Shown: positions 17,130-26,243 of the stretch, piece by piece | How positions within the stretch are numbered: position 1 is the stretch's first letter | How the letters are laid out: each line of letters opens with the position of its first letter | Source of the DNA: Mesorhizobium_G sp049840935 | GTDB lineage: Bacteria > Pseudomonadota > Alphaproteobacteria > Rhizobiales > Rhizobiaceae | NCBI GenBank assembly: GCA_049840935.1 | Contig: JASGJA010000020.1 | Span: 62,001-126,000, forward strand | Length of the DNA: 64,000 nucleotides | Direction: 5' to 3' | Translations under genes and position numbers: made by a program | The notes under the pieces: generated by a model | The model's database searches: none | What the model saw: the letters and a program-made list of their open reading frames with translations, nothing else | What the model was told of the DNA's origin: nothing

Positions 17130-18564
17130 GCGGCGGTCTGTGGTCAAACCACGGCGCGGCTTCTTCAAGCGCAGCGCAAACGCCCATGAGGAACGTGTCG
17201 CGGCCATAGGCAGCGGCAAGATGAATACCGACAGGCAGGCCGTCATCGGTCCAGTGCAGCGGCACGGAAGCGGCGGGCTGGCCGGATGCGTTGAACGCGG
17301 CGCAGAAGGGCGAGTAGGCGAATACGCGGCCCGGTCCCATACGATAGTCGACATAATCCTCGGGCAGGTGGTTGAAGCGTCCGATTTCGGCGGGTGGTTC
17401 CGCGAGTGTAGCAGTCAGCAGCAGGTCGTAATTCTGGAAGAAGGCCGCCATCTCGCGCCCATAGGCGTGGACCTTGTTGATAGCTTCGAGGTAGTCGCTG
17501 CCATTGACGGTTCGCGCGTAGGAAACCGCGCCGCGGGCTATGCCTTCGATTTCGCCGGAGAGCAGCGCTTCGCCGCGTTTGCGGACGGCAGAGGCAATTG
17601 AAAGCGCCGAACCGCAGGCAACGATCTTCGTCCATGCGGCCATCATGCCGGGAGTGTCCGCCTGTGGACGGGCTTCCTCGAGCTGATGCCCCATCGATTC
17701 GAGCAGACGCGCTGCTTTTTCGACCGCCGCCCGACACTCAGGATGGATGGCTTCTCCTGTAAATGAAGTGGTGGCGAAGGCGATCTTCAGCGCTCGGTCG
17801 CGTCGGCTAAGCGCTTCAACGAAAGTGCCTTCCAGCGGCGGCGCGACATAGGGTGCACCAAGATCCGGGCCTTGTGTGGCATCAAGCAAGGCTGCTGTGT
17901 CGCGAACGCTGCGGGTAAGGAAGCCGTCAATAGCCATACCTGCCCAACCTTCGCCGACATAAGGACCATCGGGCAGGCGGGCGCGGGTGGCTTTGAAGCC
18001 GAACAGGCCGCAGGATGATGCCGGGATGCGGACGGAACCGCCGCCATCCGAGCCGTGCGCGGCAGGAACGATGCCTGCTGCGACGGATGCGGCTGCTCCG
18101 CCGGAAGAGCCGCCGGGCGTGTGGTTGAGGTTCCACGGGTTGCGAGTTGGTCCGCCATAGACTGCTGCCTCGGTTACGGGACCGACGCCGAGTTCGGGCG
18201 AAGTCGTGCGCCCGAACGTAATGAGCCCGGCGGCTTTAAGGCGTTCGTAAATGGCCGAGTCTTTCGCGTATCGGGTGTTCGCAAAGAGGCGCGAGCCGCT
18301 ATTTGATGGGAAGTCCTTCGCTTCCGCGCCAAGATCCTTGAGCAAAAACGGAACGCCCCTGAACGGACCATCCGGCAGGCCGCTTTTTATGAACCCGCGC
18401 GCTACATCTTCGCGCATCATGGTTACGGCGTTCAGCTGCGGGTTCAGCGCTTCGACGCGCGCAAGCGCTTCGTCCAGCAAATCATCCGGCGAGACGTCGC
18501 CACGCGCGACATGGGCTGCCAAACCCGTTGCGTCTTCGCTGTCGTAAAGCGCGCTGATGCTCAT
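17113..18564 (-). CDS. Amidase (amidase-signature family), second copy
   Basis: This 483-residue amidase-signature enzyme has the triad Lys in VPFLLKDLGAEAKDF (about residue 77), the cis-Ser region in TPGGSSGGAAASVAAG (about 155-170) and the nucleophile Ser in GSDGGGSVRIPAS. It differs clearly in sequence from the amidase at 10012-11433, so this is not a recent duplication. ATG 18564 gives the expected start; a GTG at 18582 is an alternative. Its 3' end overlaps that of the amidohydrolase gene. The substrate is unknown. Proximity to the polyamine-type transporter suggests use of amide-containing nitrogen sources. Confidence 0.9.
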   Translation of the reverse strand: MSISALYDSEDATGLAAHVARGDVSPDDLLDEALARVEALNPQLNAVTMMREDVARGFIKSGLPDGPFRGVPFLLKDLGAEAKDFPSNSGSRLFANTRYAKDSAIYERLKAAGLITFGRTTSPELGVGPVTEAAVYGGPTRNPWNLNHTPGGSSGGAAASVAAGIVPAAHGSDGGGSVRIPASSCGLFGFKATRARLPDGPYVGEGWAGMAIDGFLTRSVRDTAALLDATQGPDLGAPYVAPPLEGTFVEALSRRDRALKIAFATTSFTGEAIHPECRAAVEKAARLLESMGHQLEEARPQADTPGMMAAWTKIVACGSALSIASAVRKRGEALLSGEIEGIARGAVSYARTVNGSDYLEAINKVHAYGREMAAFFQNYDLLLTATLAEPPAEIGRFNHLPEDYVDYRMGPGRVFAYSPFCAAFNASGQPAASVPLHWTDDGLPVGIHLAAAYGRDTFLMGVCAALEEAAPWFDHRPPLSARR

Positions 18565-18615
18565 GCCGTTTCCCTGCTCCACGGATGCGGACCATAGGGA
18601 TCGGCAGCGCCGAAG

Positions 18616-19143
18616 TCACGCGGCTGAAGGGCCTGGATCATCGAATTTTCCGGTGCTGACGGAGCTTTGCCGTTTCGATGCGCTGACCACGTGAAACGCG
18701 GAACGCCGTTGTTCAGGCGTGGCGATTCTCTCCGCCGCTTCTTTGTCGCGCCGTGCTGCTTCGGGCTGGTATTGTACGCCTGTCAGGAGGATTTCCTCTC
18801 GCAATCCTTCCCTGTTGAGAAAGGCAAAGGATTGTCCTTCGACGAGGCCAAGCAGGGCGAGGCCGCGCAGTGTCGAGATTGGCAGGTAAAGGCCGGTCGG
18901 AGCGCTCATCAGGCCGTGAGACAGGATACGCGTGTCCGTTTCGCCACCGTTGATTGTGTAGGTCACACGGCTGCTGATTGTGGCTAAAGTGGATGGCGCA
19001 TCTTCGCGAAATACGACCTGTGCTGACGCTATTTTTCGGTCCAGTAACGGACGAATAGGGTCGTCGAGACCAAGGCAGCGTTCGCGCATGACCTCGATAA
19101 TGGTGAAATCTTTCGTCGTGAGGATACAAATTTCTTGAGACAT
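18616..19143 (-). CDS. Rnk/GreA-C-type protein, larger paralogue
   Basis: This 175-residue protein has a C-terminal-GreA/B-like FKBP-fold core at about residues 50-125: VTYTINGGETDTRILSHG, then SAPTGLYLPISTLRGLALLG and VEGQSFAF. This is the region by which Rnk and Gre factors contact RNA polymerase. The N-terminus (TTKDFTIIEVMRERCLG) is short, without the long coiled coil of GreA. An unusual charged tail of about 45 residues follows the core. It is best described as a regulator of nucleoside diphosphate kinase family member. GGAG lies close upstream of the ATG, next to a small hairpin. Confidence 0.75.
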   Translation of the reverse strand: MSQEICILTTKDFTIIEVMRERCLGLDDPIRPLLDRKIASAQVVFREDAPSTLATISSRVTYTINGGETDTRILSHGLMSAPTGLYLPISTLRGLALLGLVEGQSFAFLNREGLREEILLTGVQYQPEAARRDKEAAERIATPEQRRSAFHVVSASKRQSSVSTGKFDDPGPSAA

Positions 19144-19155
19144 CGCAGTTCTCCG

Positions 19156-19178
19156 GGCTCGTTCGAGCCGATTTTTTT
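19156..19178 (+). terminator. Intrinsic-terminator-like hairpin on the plus strand
   Basis: GGCTC (19156-19160) pairs with GAGCC (19165-19169) and is followed by GA and eight T residues. On the plus strand this is a canonical short terminator, but no annotated plus-strand gene ends here. On the minus strand the hairpin overlaps the ribosome-binding region of the larger Rnk-type gene. Confidence 0.45.
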
Positions 19179-19196
19179 TGGATAGGTGGAGATGAT

Positions 19197-19219
19197 CCCC
19201 TGCGCGCAGCGCGCAGGGG
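19197..19219. repeat. Perfect 11-bp GC palindrome between the two Rnk-type genes
   Basis: CCCCTGCGCGC (19197-19207) and GCGCGCAGGGG (19209-19219) are exact reverse complements around one A. It is in the 129-base gap after the smaller Rnk-type gene. No T-tract follows on the minus strand, so it may act as a weak terminator or mRNA end-protecting hairpin. Confidence 0.55.
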
Positions 19220-19272
19220 TCAGGTTCCTGCGATCAGGCAACCTCCTATATGCGAGAGCTTTGATTTGCCGG

Positions 19273-19695
19273 TCATGACGCAGCCAGTTGACCGCTATCC
19301 TGCTCGACATGAGTTACGGTTAGCCGATGGGCACGCCCGTCGCGGGCTTGCCATTCGATGGACTGTCCCGGCGAAAGGCCGATCAGAGCGGCGCCAATGG
19401 GCGTGAGAATTGAAACGCGCCCAGCCGCAATGTCAGCTTCGGCTGGGTAGACGAGCGCGACGGTGCGCGCTTCGCCGCTATCAGTGGTGTAGCTGACCGT
19501 CGAGCCCATGCGCACGATATCGCCGCGCATTCGCGCATCAGGAACGACTTCGGCGCGATCAAGCTCTGCCAGCAGTTCGTCGGCAACGTCAGGCTGTTTC
19601 GCAGACCAGGCATCGGCAAGCCGTTCCAGCGCATCCCTTTCCGAGCGTGAAATTACAATGGGCGGCTTGCGCCGTTCGAGTTGAACAATAGTCAT
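19273..19695 (-). CDS. rnk: Nucleoside diphosphate kinase regulator
   Basis: This 140-residue protein matches the Rnk layout: a short N-terminal helical hairpin (SRSERDALERLADAWSAKQP), then the GreA/B C-terminal FKBP-like domain with MGSTVSYTTDSGEARTVALV, PAEADIAAGRVSILTPIG and AALIGLSPGQSIEW. It should bind RNA polymerase at the secondary channel. ATG 19695 is preceded by GAAAGG at seven bases and gives the usual start (MTIVQLERRKPPI); the longer frame from 19734 is unlikely. The gene is upstream of a diverged paralogue on the same strand. Confidence 0.85.
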   Translation of the reverse strand: MTIVQLERRKPPIVISRSERDALERLADAWSAKQPDVADELLAELDRAEVVPDARMRGDIVRMGSTVSYTTDSGEARTVALVYPAEADIAAGRVSILTPIGAALIGLSPGQSIEWQARDGRAHRLTVTHVEQDSGQLAAS

Positions 19696-19955
19696 GGTAG
19701 TGCCTTTCAGGCACACGCATAGCGTGTGTGTCACGGTGCTTTTTGGGAGGTGATTGCCGCTATTGGCTTGATGCTTGCCGGGAGATTACCGGCTGGCGCC
19801 TGTGCCCCTCGGCCAAGGCGCGACAAGCCAGGCCGGGGGTTAGCTGCCCGCGATTGGGCAGACCCTGTTCAATATCCGAGTTATGCAATCGGCGCGGCTC
19901 ATGCTCCGAACTTGGGAACAATTGGCCGGAATGTCAAGGCTGGCGGGTTAAAGGG

Positions 19956-19971
19956 GAGGCGTAGCCGCCTC
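19956..19971 (-). terminator. Hairpin at the end of the RND transporter gene
   Basis: GAGGCG (19956-19961) pairs with CGCCTC (19966-19971), overlapping the stop codon region of the RND gene. On the minus strand it is followed by CCCCTTTAA, a weak T-tract, so it is only a modest terminator candidate. The rest of the 274-base gap to rnk holds no convincing gene. Confidence 0.35.
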
Positions 19972-22900
19972 ACCCCATATAGGCCGGTGTGGCCTCAGGT
20001 TCCGGCTCCTGTGCGTGTTCCACAGTCTTGTGTTCATGCTTGTGGGCAAGGAACGTGTAGAACATTGGCACGACGAACAGCGTGAACATTGTGCCGATGA
20101 GGATGCCGGTGAAGATCACCAGACCCATCGAGAAACGCGAGGCGGCACCAGCGCCGGCGGCGGTGATGAGCGGGACAACGCCCAAGGCCATCGCAGCGGT
20201 AGTCATGAGGATTGGTCGCAAGCGAACCCGTGCGGATGCAATGATGGCCTCGCGGATCGACATTCCGTGCTCTTCCTGCTGTTGATTGGCAAATTCAACG
20301 AGAAGAATGCCGTGCTTGGTGATGAGGCCGATCAGCGTAATCATACCAACCTGCGTATAGATGTTTAGCGTCGATCCCGGAATTGGCACGCCAAAGAAAT
20401 TCCCGTTGAGAATATTCAGCGGCAAGATCGCACCGAAAATCGAGAGTGGCACGGCCATCATGATGATGAGCGGATCGCGGAAGCTTTCAAACTGCGCGGC
20501 CAGAACAAGATAGATCACGATGATCGCCATGATGAAGGCAATGAGGATCGTATTTCCCTGCTCCTTTTCAAGGCGGGATTGGCCCGAATAGTCAAGGAAG
20601 AAGCCTTCCGGCATGGTTTCATTCGCAATCTGCTCAAGCGTTGCCAGACCATCGCCTGTGGTGACGCCGGGCAGCGGCAGTGCTGAGATTGTGGCCGAGT
20701 TCAACTGGTTGAACTGCTCGATTGCCGCTGGCGATGCATTGGTCGTGATGTCGACTACAGCCGATAGCGGCACCATTTCGCCCGTTTCGCTGCGCACGAA
20801 CAGATCGCCGAGCTTGCTCGGATTGTTCCGGTACTCCTGCGGCATCTGCATGATGACGTCGTAGCTGTCCGAATCCCGGTCGAATTTGGAGATTTCGCCG
20901 TCGCCCACGAGCAGGCTCATGGTGCGACCGATATCGGCAATAGGGATGTTCAGCGCTGCCGCACGGTCGCGGTCGATGGTTACAGTGACCTGCGGCGTGT
21001 CATAGGACATAGAGTTCTGAACCACAATGAACTTGCCGGAAGCCTGTGCCTTTTGTTTGATTTCATCGGCGACCTCGAAGACACGGGAAGCATCCCCGGT
21101 TGTGCGCACAACCATGGTGATTGGCAGGCCGCCGCCTGAACCGGGAAGAGTGGGGGGCGCGAAGACGAAGGCTTCGACACCTGCGACCTTGGACAAACGC
21201 CCCTGAATGTCTTCCTGCAATTGCTTCGAAGACCGGGTACGGTCTGCCCAGTCCTTGAAGGCAAAGCCGACGAAACCCTGATTGGTCGCACCGCTGGCAA
21301 ATGCCACCACCGAGAAGATTGCGCGCGTTTCGGGGATGTCCTGCACAAGCTCCGTGATCTGCTTCACGTAGGTCTCGGTGTAGTCTGAAGTTGCATAGTT
21401 GGGCGCGGTGACGAGGGCCATAAGGAAACCTTGATCCTCTTCCGGCGCAAGCTCCGTTGATGTTTTCATGAACATGAAGCCGGTAGCGCCGACAAGCGCG
21501 ACAACAATCAGGAGGATGACGGGGCGCATTTTGAGAGAACCCGTCACCATACGTTCATAGAAGCGCTCGACCCGCTCGAAGGTGCTGTCAACAAAACGCT
21601 GGAAGCGTCCGGGCTGCCCCCCTTTCAAAATTCGTGCCGCCATCATCGGGGTGACTGTAAGCGCGATGATGCCGGAAATGACCACCGCGCCTGCCAGCGT
21701 GAAAGCGAACTCGCGGAACAGCGCGCCCGTCAGGCCGCCAATGAACGCAAGCGGTGCAAACACTGCGGCCAGCGTGATGGTCATCGCGACGACCGGACCG
21801 GCGATCTCACGCATGCCACTGAATGCGGCCTGCATGGGAGGCATATGATCCTGCTCCATGTGGCGATGGATGTTTTCCACAACGACGATGGCGTCGTCCA
21901 CGACAAGGCCGATAGCGAGAACCATCGCCAGAAGCGACAGGAGATTGATCGAATAACCCATGAAGTAGAGCACGAAGCAGACGCCCACCAGCGACAGAGG
22001 GATCGTAAGAACCGGCATCAATACCGAGCGGAAAGAGCCGAGGAAAAGCAGGATCACTACCACGACGATCGCAACTGCCTCGCCGATGGTTTTGAAGACT
22101 TCCTCGATAGACGCGCTGATCTGTTCGGTGGAGTTGTATACGACTTCCATCGACATGCCTTGCGGCAATGTTTTCTGAATTGCTTCGACTTCCTTGGTCA
22201 CGTCTTCCGCCACGTTGAGCGGATTTGCGGCGGGTGTCGGGAATATGCCGAGGAAGATGCCTGGCTTTCCGTTGAAGCTGACGCGTGCGTCGGTGTTTTC
22301 CGCAGCGAGTTCGACCTTAGCCACGTCGCCTAGTCGAACGACGTTGCCGTCGGTCGTACGCAAAGGCAATTGCGCAAAGCCTTCCGGCGTTTGCAGCGTG
22401 GATTTCACCGTGATGGTGTGGACCACATATTCGTTCTGAGTGTTACCCGGTGCGGACAGGAAGTTGGCATTGGTGATGGCAGTCAGGACTTCGGTTGCGG
22501 TGATGCCGCGCGCGGCAAGTGCAATCGGGTCCATGCGCACGCGCATGGAATAATCGGCCGCGCCAAGAATTTGGGCATCGGCAACACCTTCCACCGTGGA
22601 GAGGCGCGGACGGATTACGCGCGAAATATATTCGGTGATCTGTTCCGACGTCATGTTCGGGTTCTGGAGCGTGATGTACATCAGCGCGAACTGGTCGCCC
22701 GTGCCCTTGACGATAACCGGGTCTAGCGCGTCTTCCGGCAATTGGCCGCGTACGCCCTGAACCTTGGACAGAACTTCGTTTACTGCAACGTCAGGGTTCG
22801 AGCCGAGCTTCATCTGCACGGTTACGACGCTAGCCGACGAGCGGGACGAGGATGTTACGTAGTCAACATTTTCCGTCGATGACACGGCGCGCGCGATAGG

Positions 22901-23095
22901 TGCTGTAATAAAGCCCTGAATCAGATCAGCGCTCGCGCCGGGATAGGCAGTCGTGATCGTCACGACCGTTTCATCCACTTTCGGGTATTGGCGGATCGGC
23001 AGCTGCACGAGGGCTTGCAGCCCCAGCAACATAATCATGAGAGCCAGAACAGTGGTAAAGACAGGCCGGCGAATGAAGAATGCGGAGAAGTTCAT
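19970..23095 (-). CDS. RND efflux transporter permease, HAE1 family
   Basis: This 1041-residue inner-membrane proton antiporter belongs to the hydrophobic/amphiphilic efflux family (AcrB/MexB-like). It has the N-terminal helix FFIRRPVFTTVLALMIMLLG, two large periplasmic loops, the TM4 proton-relay pair in GLVVDDAIVVVENIHRHMEQ, and the late ITLIGLITKHGILLVEFANQ. The C-terminus is His/Glu-rich. ATG 23095 gives the standard MNFSAFFIRRP start. The frame is open further upstream only because the adaptor gene carries frameshifts. The ATG overlaps the restored TGA of the adaptor gene (ATGA), so the two are translationally coupled. It exports drugs or other toxic compounds with an outer-membrane channel encoded elsewhere. 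Confidence 0.93.
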   Translation of the reverse strand: MNFSAFFIRRPVFTTVLALMIMLLGLQALVQLPIRQYPKVDETVVTITTAYPGASADLIQGFITAPIARAVSSTENVDYVTSSSRSSASVVTVQMKLGSNPDVAVNEVLSKVQGVRGQLPEDALDPVIVKGTGDQFALMYITLQNPNMTSEQITEYISRVIRPRLSTVEGVADAQILGAADYSMRVRMDPIALAARGITATEVLTAITNANFLSAPGNTQNEYVVHTITVKSTLQTPEGFAQLPLRTTDGNVVRLGDVAKVELAAENTDARVSFNGKPGIFLGIFPTPAANPLNVAEDVTKEVEAIQKTLPQGMSMEVVYNSTEQISASIEEVFKTIGEAVAIVVVVILLFLGSFRSVLMPVLTIPLSLVGVCFVLYFMGYSINLLSLLAMVLAIGLVVDDAIVVVENIHRHMEQDHMPPMQAAFSGMREIAGPVVAMTITLAAVFAPLAFIGGLTGALFREFAFTLAGAVVISGIIALTVTPMMAARILKGGQPGRFQRFVDSTFERVERFYERMVTGSLKMRPVILLIVVALVGATGFMFMKTSTELAPEEDQGFLMALVTAPNYATSDYTETYVKQITELVQDIPETRAIFSVVAFASGATNQGFVGFAFKDWADRTRSSKQLQEDIQGRLSKVAGVEAFVFAPPTLPGSGGGLPITMVVRTTGDASRVFEVADEIKQKAQASGKFIVVQNSMSYDTPQVTVTIDRDRAAALNIPIADIGRTMSLLVGDGEISKFDRDSDSYDVIMQMPQEYRNNPSKLGDLFVRSETGEMVPLSAVVDITTNASPAAIEQFNQLNSATISALPLPGVTTGDGLATLEQIANETMPEGFFLDYSGQSRLEKEQGNTILIAFIMAIIVIYLVLAAQFESFRDPLIIMMAVPLSIFGAILPLNILNGNFFGVPIPGSTLNIYTQVGMITLIGLITKHGILLVEFANQQQEEHGMSIREAIIASARVRLRPILMTTAAMALGVVPLITAAGAGAASRFSMGLVIFTGILIGTMFTLFVVPMFYTFLAHKHEHKTVEHAQEPEPEATPAYMG

Positions 23096-24291
23096 TTGGC
23101 CAGAGCCCTTCGCGTCGAGCGTGACGGTGTTGTCGATCTTGACAGGAGAGCCGTTCGACAGGCGGTTCTGACCTGCGGTTACGACGATGTCGCCCGCTTT
23201 CAGGCCGGAGACGACTTCAATCGTGCCTTCCGAGCGACGGCCCGTATTGAACGAAGACCTGATTGGCGACGAGCTTTGGCGCATCCGACTTGGCCTCTTC
23301 AGCTTTCGGTGCTTCGGAAGCTGACGCCGCGCCGGTTTGAGGCGCAGGGGTAGGCTCCGGCTGCTTTCGCTTGATCGGCGGGGCGCACGACATAGGCATA
23401 ATCGCCGTAGAGGCTGGTTACGATTGCGGTCTGGTCAACCGCAATGACATTAGGCTGTTCGTTAAGCTGCACGCGCACCTGTACGAACTGGCCGGGGGTT
23501 AGCTTGCCTTGCGCATTCGAGACTTCGCCACGCACCGATATGAGGCGGCTGGCTGGATCCACGCGCGGATCGATACCGGTGACTTTGCCGCTGAAAGACA
23601 AATTGCCGTTTCTTGGTCCCAGGCGAATCGGCTGCCCGATCTTGAGGTCGGCAAGCTGCTGCTCAGGCAGGGTGAAATCAACACGCATCGTATCGAGATC
23701 CTGAAGGGTTACGACAGTAGTCCCCGGCTGTAGATACTGGCCATCATCGATGCGCGGAATGCCAACGGTTCCGGCAAAAGGAGCCTTCAACTGCTTCTGA
23801 TCCAGAATAGCCTGAAGGCGGTTGACCTGGGCTTCCGAAGTGGACGAAGCGGCGCGCGCGTCATCCAGCGTCGATTGCGAACCGACGCCGCGCTGCTGAA
23901 GTTCCAGTGCGCGCTGGAGGACCAGACGGTTGTTGGCCAGCGTGGCCTTGCCTGCTTCGAGGTCAGCACGCTCGACTGCATCGTCAAGCTGCAAAAGCAC
24001 TTGCCCGGTCTGAACCTTCTCGTTTGCCGTGAAGAGAATGTCCTTGACGATGCCGGTGGTTTCGACCGTCAGATTGACGCCCTGATTGGCGTTAACAGTT
24101 CCCAGAGCTTCGAGTTCGGGAGTCCAGCTCGTTTCCTTGACCTCCTGCGTGGACACGGTGAGTTCAGGACGCGGCATATTTGCGAAAAAGTCCGCAATGC
24201 CTTTGTCGCGCATGAAATTGTAGCCCACTATGCCAGTCACAATGACGGCAACGAGCAAAAGCAGCAGGGCTGCGGTCAGGAAACGCTTCAC
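23092..24291 (-). pseudogene. RND efflux periplasmic adaptor (three one-base frameshifts)
   Basis: This is a membrane-fusion protein with an N-terminal anchor (FLTAALLLLLVAVIVTGIVG), a lipoyl half (GTVNANQGVNLTVETTGIVK), a coiled-coil hairpin, the second lipoyl half (KAPFAGTVGIPRIDDGQYL) and beta-barrel regions. The frame breaks near 23364, 23246 and 23106-23108. Each break is repaired by removing one base, giving 398 residues ending DAKALAK and a TGA that overlaps the RND ATG. The fitting stop and the 4-base coupling strongly support this repair. The GTG at 24291 follows GAGG at five bases. A low-complexity Pro/Ala/Glu/Lys linker lies between breaks one and two. Confidence 0.88.
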
Positions 24292-24387
24292 GATGTCCTC
24301 GCGGAAATTCTGGGGCTTGGGTATTATGTCGATAGCTCTAAAGAGCATTCATATAAACGGTGATTGAATAAATGGCAATCGTTACTG

Positions 24388-24403
24388 TACCGTCTGGACG
24401 GTA
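24388..24403. promoter_or_regulatory. TetR-type operator between the RND pump and its regulator
   Basis: TACCGTC (24388-24394) and GACGGTA (24397-24403) are exact reverse complements around TG. The site lies in the divergent region, about 100 bases from the adaptor start and 27 bases before the TetR ATG. This position suits repression of both genes by the TetR protein. Confidence 0.6.
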
Positions 24404-24429
24404 ATGCTGACATAACGTATGCTGTTAAT

Positions 24430-25005
24430 ATGATGTTGCCGCTTTGCCAGCCGAAAATTACGGCCCGGGACAAGATTCTCGCTGCCGCCGTCGAGATCTC
24501 CCATGAAAACGGGGCTGCGAATTTATCGCTGGACGCAGTTGCCGCTCGGGCAGGCGTTTCCAAGGGAGGGCTGCTCTACCATTTTCCCAGCAAAGCCGCG
24601 CTGATGCGCGCGATGGTCCAGACATTCGTGGCGCGTGTGGAAGCGGATTTGGAAGATACGGGCAGAAAAGGCGGGAATTTTCTGTCGGCGTTTGTCTCCC
24701 TGACGGGAGAGGAGTGTGCCAAGCCGATACCCGGTGCCGCCGGTGTGCTTGCTGCTATCGCGGAAGATCCGGACTTTCTGAAACCAGTGAAGGAATTTCA
24801 GAGGCGGTTGCTCGACCGTCTGCAGGCCGGTGCGAAAAATGCGGATGATGTGCTGCTGATTTATCTAGCTCTGGAGGGGCTTCGGTCGTTGCGGCTGTTC
24901 GATCTGGACGTGCTGACAGAGGAAGAGCAAGAGCGCGCACTCGGAGCCATGCGATTGCGGGCCGAAGACTGCGGTTACTCAGAACAAGCCGAGCCGACCA
25001 GCTAG
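24430..25005 (+). CDS. TetR-family transcriptional regulator of the RND pump
   Basis: This 191-residue DNA-binding protein has the N-terminal helix-turn-helix KILAAAVEISHENGAANLSL, then DAVAARAGVSKGGLLYHFPS, typical of TetR repressors. The variable C-terminal ligand domain resembles the TetR_C_37-type in length. I chose ATG 24430. A longer frame from a TTG at 24364 would run through the palindromic operator and adds an unlikely N-terminus. It is divergent from the RND adaptor and is probably its repressor, released by a pump substrate. Confidence 0.85.
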   Translation: MMLPLCQPKITARDKILAAAVEISHENGAANLSLDAVAARAGVSKGGLLYHFPSKAALMRAMVQTFVARVEADLEDTGRKGGNFLSAFVSLTGEECAKPIPGAAGVLAAIAEDPDFLKPVKEFQRRLLDRLQAGAKNADDVLLIYLALEGLRSLRLFDLDVLTEEEQERALGAMRLRAEDCGYSEQAEPTS

Positions 25006-25104
25006 CGCTTGCACTAAATGTAAAACACGGTAACGTTTGGTGAGGTGTCGAAATAGCCCATAAGAGCTAGTTCGCGCCTGACGACGAATGTGGCTTTCGG
25101 CGTT

Positions 25105-25133
25105 TGCTGAAATTTGGATTTTGATTTCCAGCA
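25105..25133. repeat. Inverted repeat upstream of the sulfate operon
   Basis: TGCTG-AAAT (25105-25113) and ATTTCCAGCA (25124-25133) pair with one bulged base around an AT-rich loop. It lies about 80 bases before the sbp start. It could be a leader hairpin or operator. I see no riboswitch consensus in the 209-base gap. Confidence 0.3.
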
Positions 25134-25214
25134 ATGGCGGAAGCTTGGAACAAAGTTGCGAGCCAAAATCACGACTAACTCGATAGGGTAACGTGAATTC
25201 AAGGAGGCAATTCG

Positions 25215-26240
25215 ATGTTCACCAAACGCAATTTTCTAATAACCGCGCTGCTTGCTGGCTCTGTCCAACTCGGTGGCTTGACCTTGGCACATGCTGATAC
25301 GACGCTTCTTAACGTCTCGTATGATCCGACGCGCGAGCTTTATAAGGAATTCAATGCGGCCTTTGCGGCCAAGTGGAAAGCCGATACCGGCGAGACAGTG
25401 AATATTCAGGCCTCCCATGGTGGTTCTGGCAAGCAGGCTCGTGCCGTCATCGATGGTCTTGATGCGGATGTTGTGACGCTGGCGCTGGAAAGCGATATCA
25501 ACGCTATTGTTGAAAAGACGGGGAAGATCGCACCGGACTGGCGCAAGCGCTTGCCGCACAATTCGGCTCCCTACACGTCGACGATCGTTTTCCTTGTGCG
25601 AAAGGGAAATCCGAAAGGCATCAACGACTGGGGGGATCTCGTAAAGGATGGCGTTCAGGTGATTACGCCAAATCCGAAGACCTCTGGTGGTGCGCGTTGG
25701 AATTATCTTGCCGCATGGGCTTGGGCGAACAAGCAATATGGCGGAGATGAAGAGAAGATTTGCGCTTACATCACGGATCTCTTCAAGCATGTTCCGGTGC
25801 TGGATACGGGTGCGCGCGGTTCGACCACGACATTTGCACAGCGTGGACTTGGAGATGTGCTGCTTGCTTGGGAAAATGAGGCATATCTGGTGGGCAAGGA
25901 ATTCGGTGACGCGAATTTCGACATCGTATTCCCGCCGTCGTCCATTCTTGCTGAGCCCCCGGTGGCCGTCGTGGACGCAAATGTCGACGCGAAAGGAACG
26001 CGCAAGGTCGCAGAGGCCTATCTGAACTATCTCTACTCAGATGAAGGTCAGCAGATTGCAGCGCGGAACTTCTATCGTCCGTCCAAGCCTGAAGTGGTTG
26101 ACCCTGAGCTTCTGAAGAAATTCGTAAAGCTCGATCTTGTCACCATTGACGATCCGAGTTTTGGCGGGTGGGCAAAGGCGCAGCCCTATCATTTCGGTGA
26201 TGGCGGCGTGTTCGATCAACTCTATAAACCGACGAACTAA
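25215..26240 (+). CDS. sbp: Sulfate ABC transporter substrate-binding protein
   Basis: This 341-residue periplasmic protein has a signal peptide (FLITALLAGSVQLGGLTLAHA) and family signatures: LLNVSYDPTRELYKEFNAAF, QASHGGSGKQARAVIDGL (sulfate-contacting Ser-Gly region), NPKTSGGARWNYLAAWAWA and DTGARGSTTTFAQRG. It captures sulfate or thiosulfate for the CysTWA importer encoded directly downstream. GGAGG lies seven bases before the ATG. The four genes are tightly packed (gaps of 3 and 8 bases and one overlap), so they form one operon feeding cysteine synthesis. Confidence 0.95.
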   Translation: MFTKRNFLITALLAGSVQLGGLTLAHADTTLLNVSYDPTRELYKEFNAAFAAKWKADTGETVNIQASHGGSGKQARAVIDGLDADVVTLALESDINAIVEKTGKIAPDWRKRLPHNSAPYTSTIVFLVRKGNPKGINDWGDLVKDGVQVITPNPKTSGGARWNYLAAWAWANKQYGGDEEKICAYITDLFKHVPVLDTGARGSTTTFAQRGLGDVLLAWENEAYLVGKEFGDANFDIVFPPSSILAEPPVAVVDANVDAKGTRKVAEAYLNYLYSDEGQQIAARNFYRPSKPEVVDPELLKKFVKLDLVTIDDPSFGGWAKAQPYHFGDGGVFDQLYKPTN

Positions 26241-26243
26241 CGC

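Noticed and set aside
23096..23284. N-terminal extension of the RND permease
   Set aside because: The sequence is the end of the adaptor gene read in frame because of its frameshifts, not part of the permease.
24364..24429. Upstream TTG start for the TetR gene
   Set aside because: It would put the operator palindrome inside the gene and adds residues not seen in TetR proteins.
25006..25214. SAM-type riboswitch before the sulfate operon
   Set aside because: Only one bulged hairpin is present and no conserved riboswitch core is visible.
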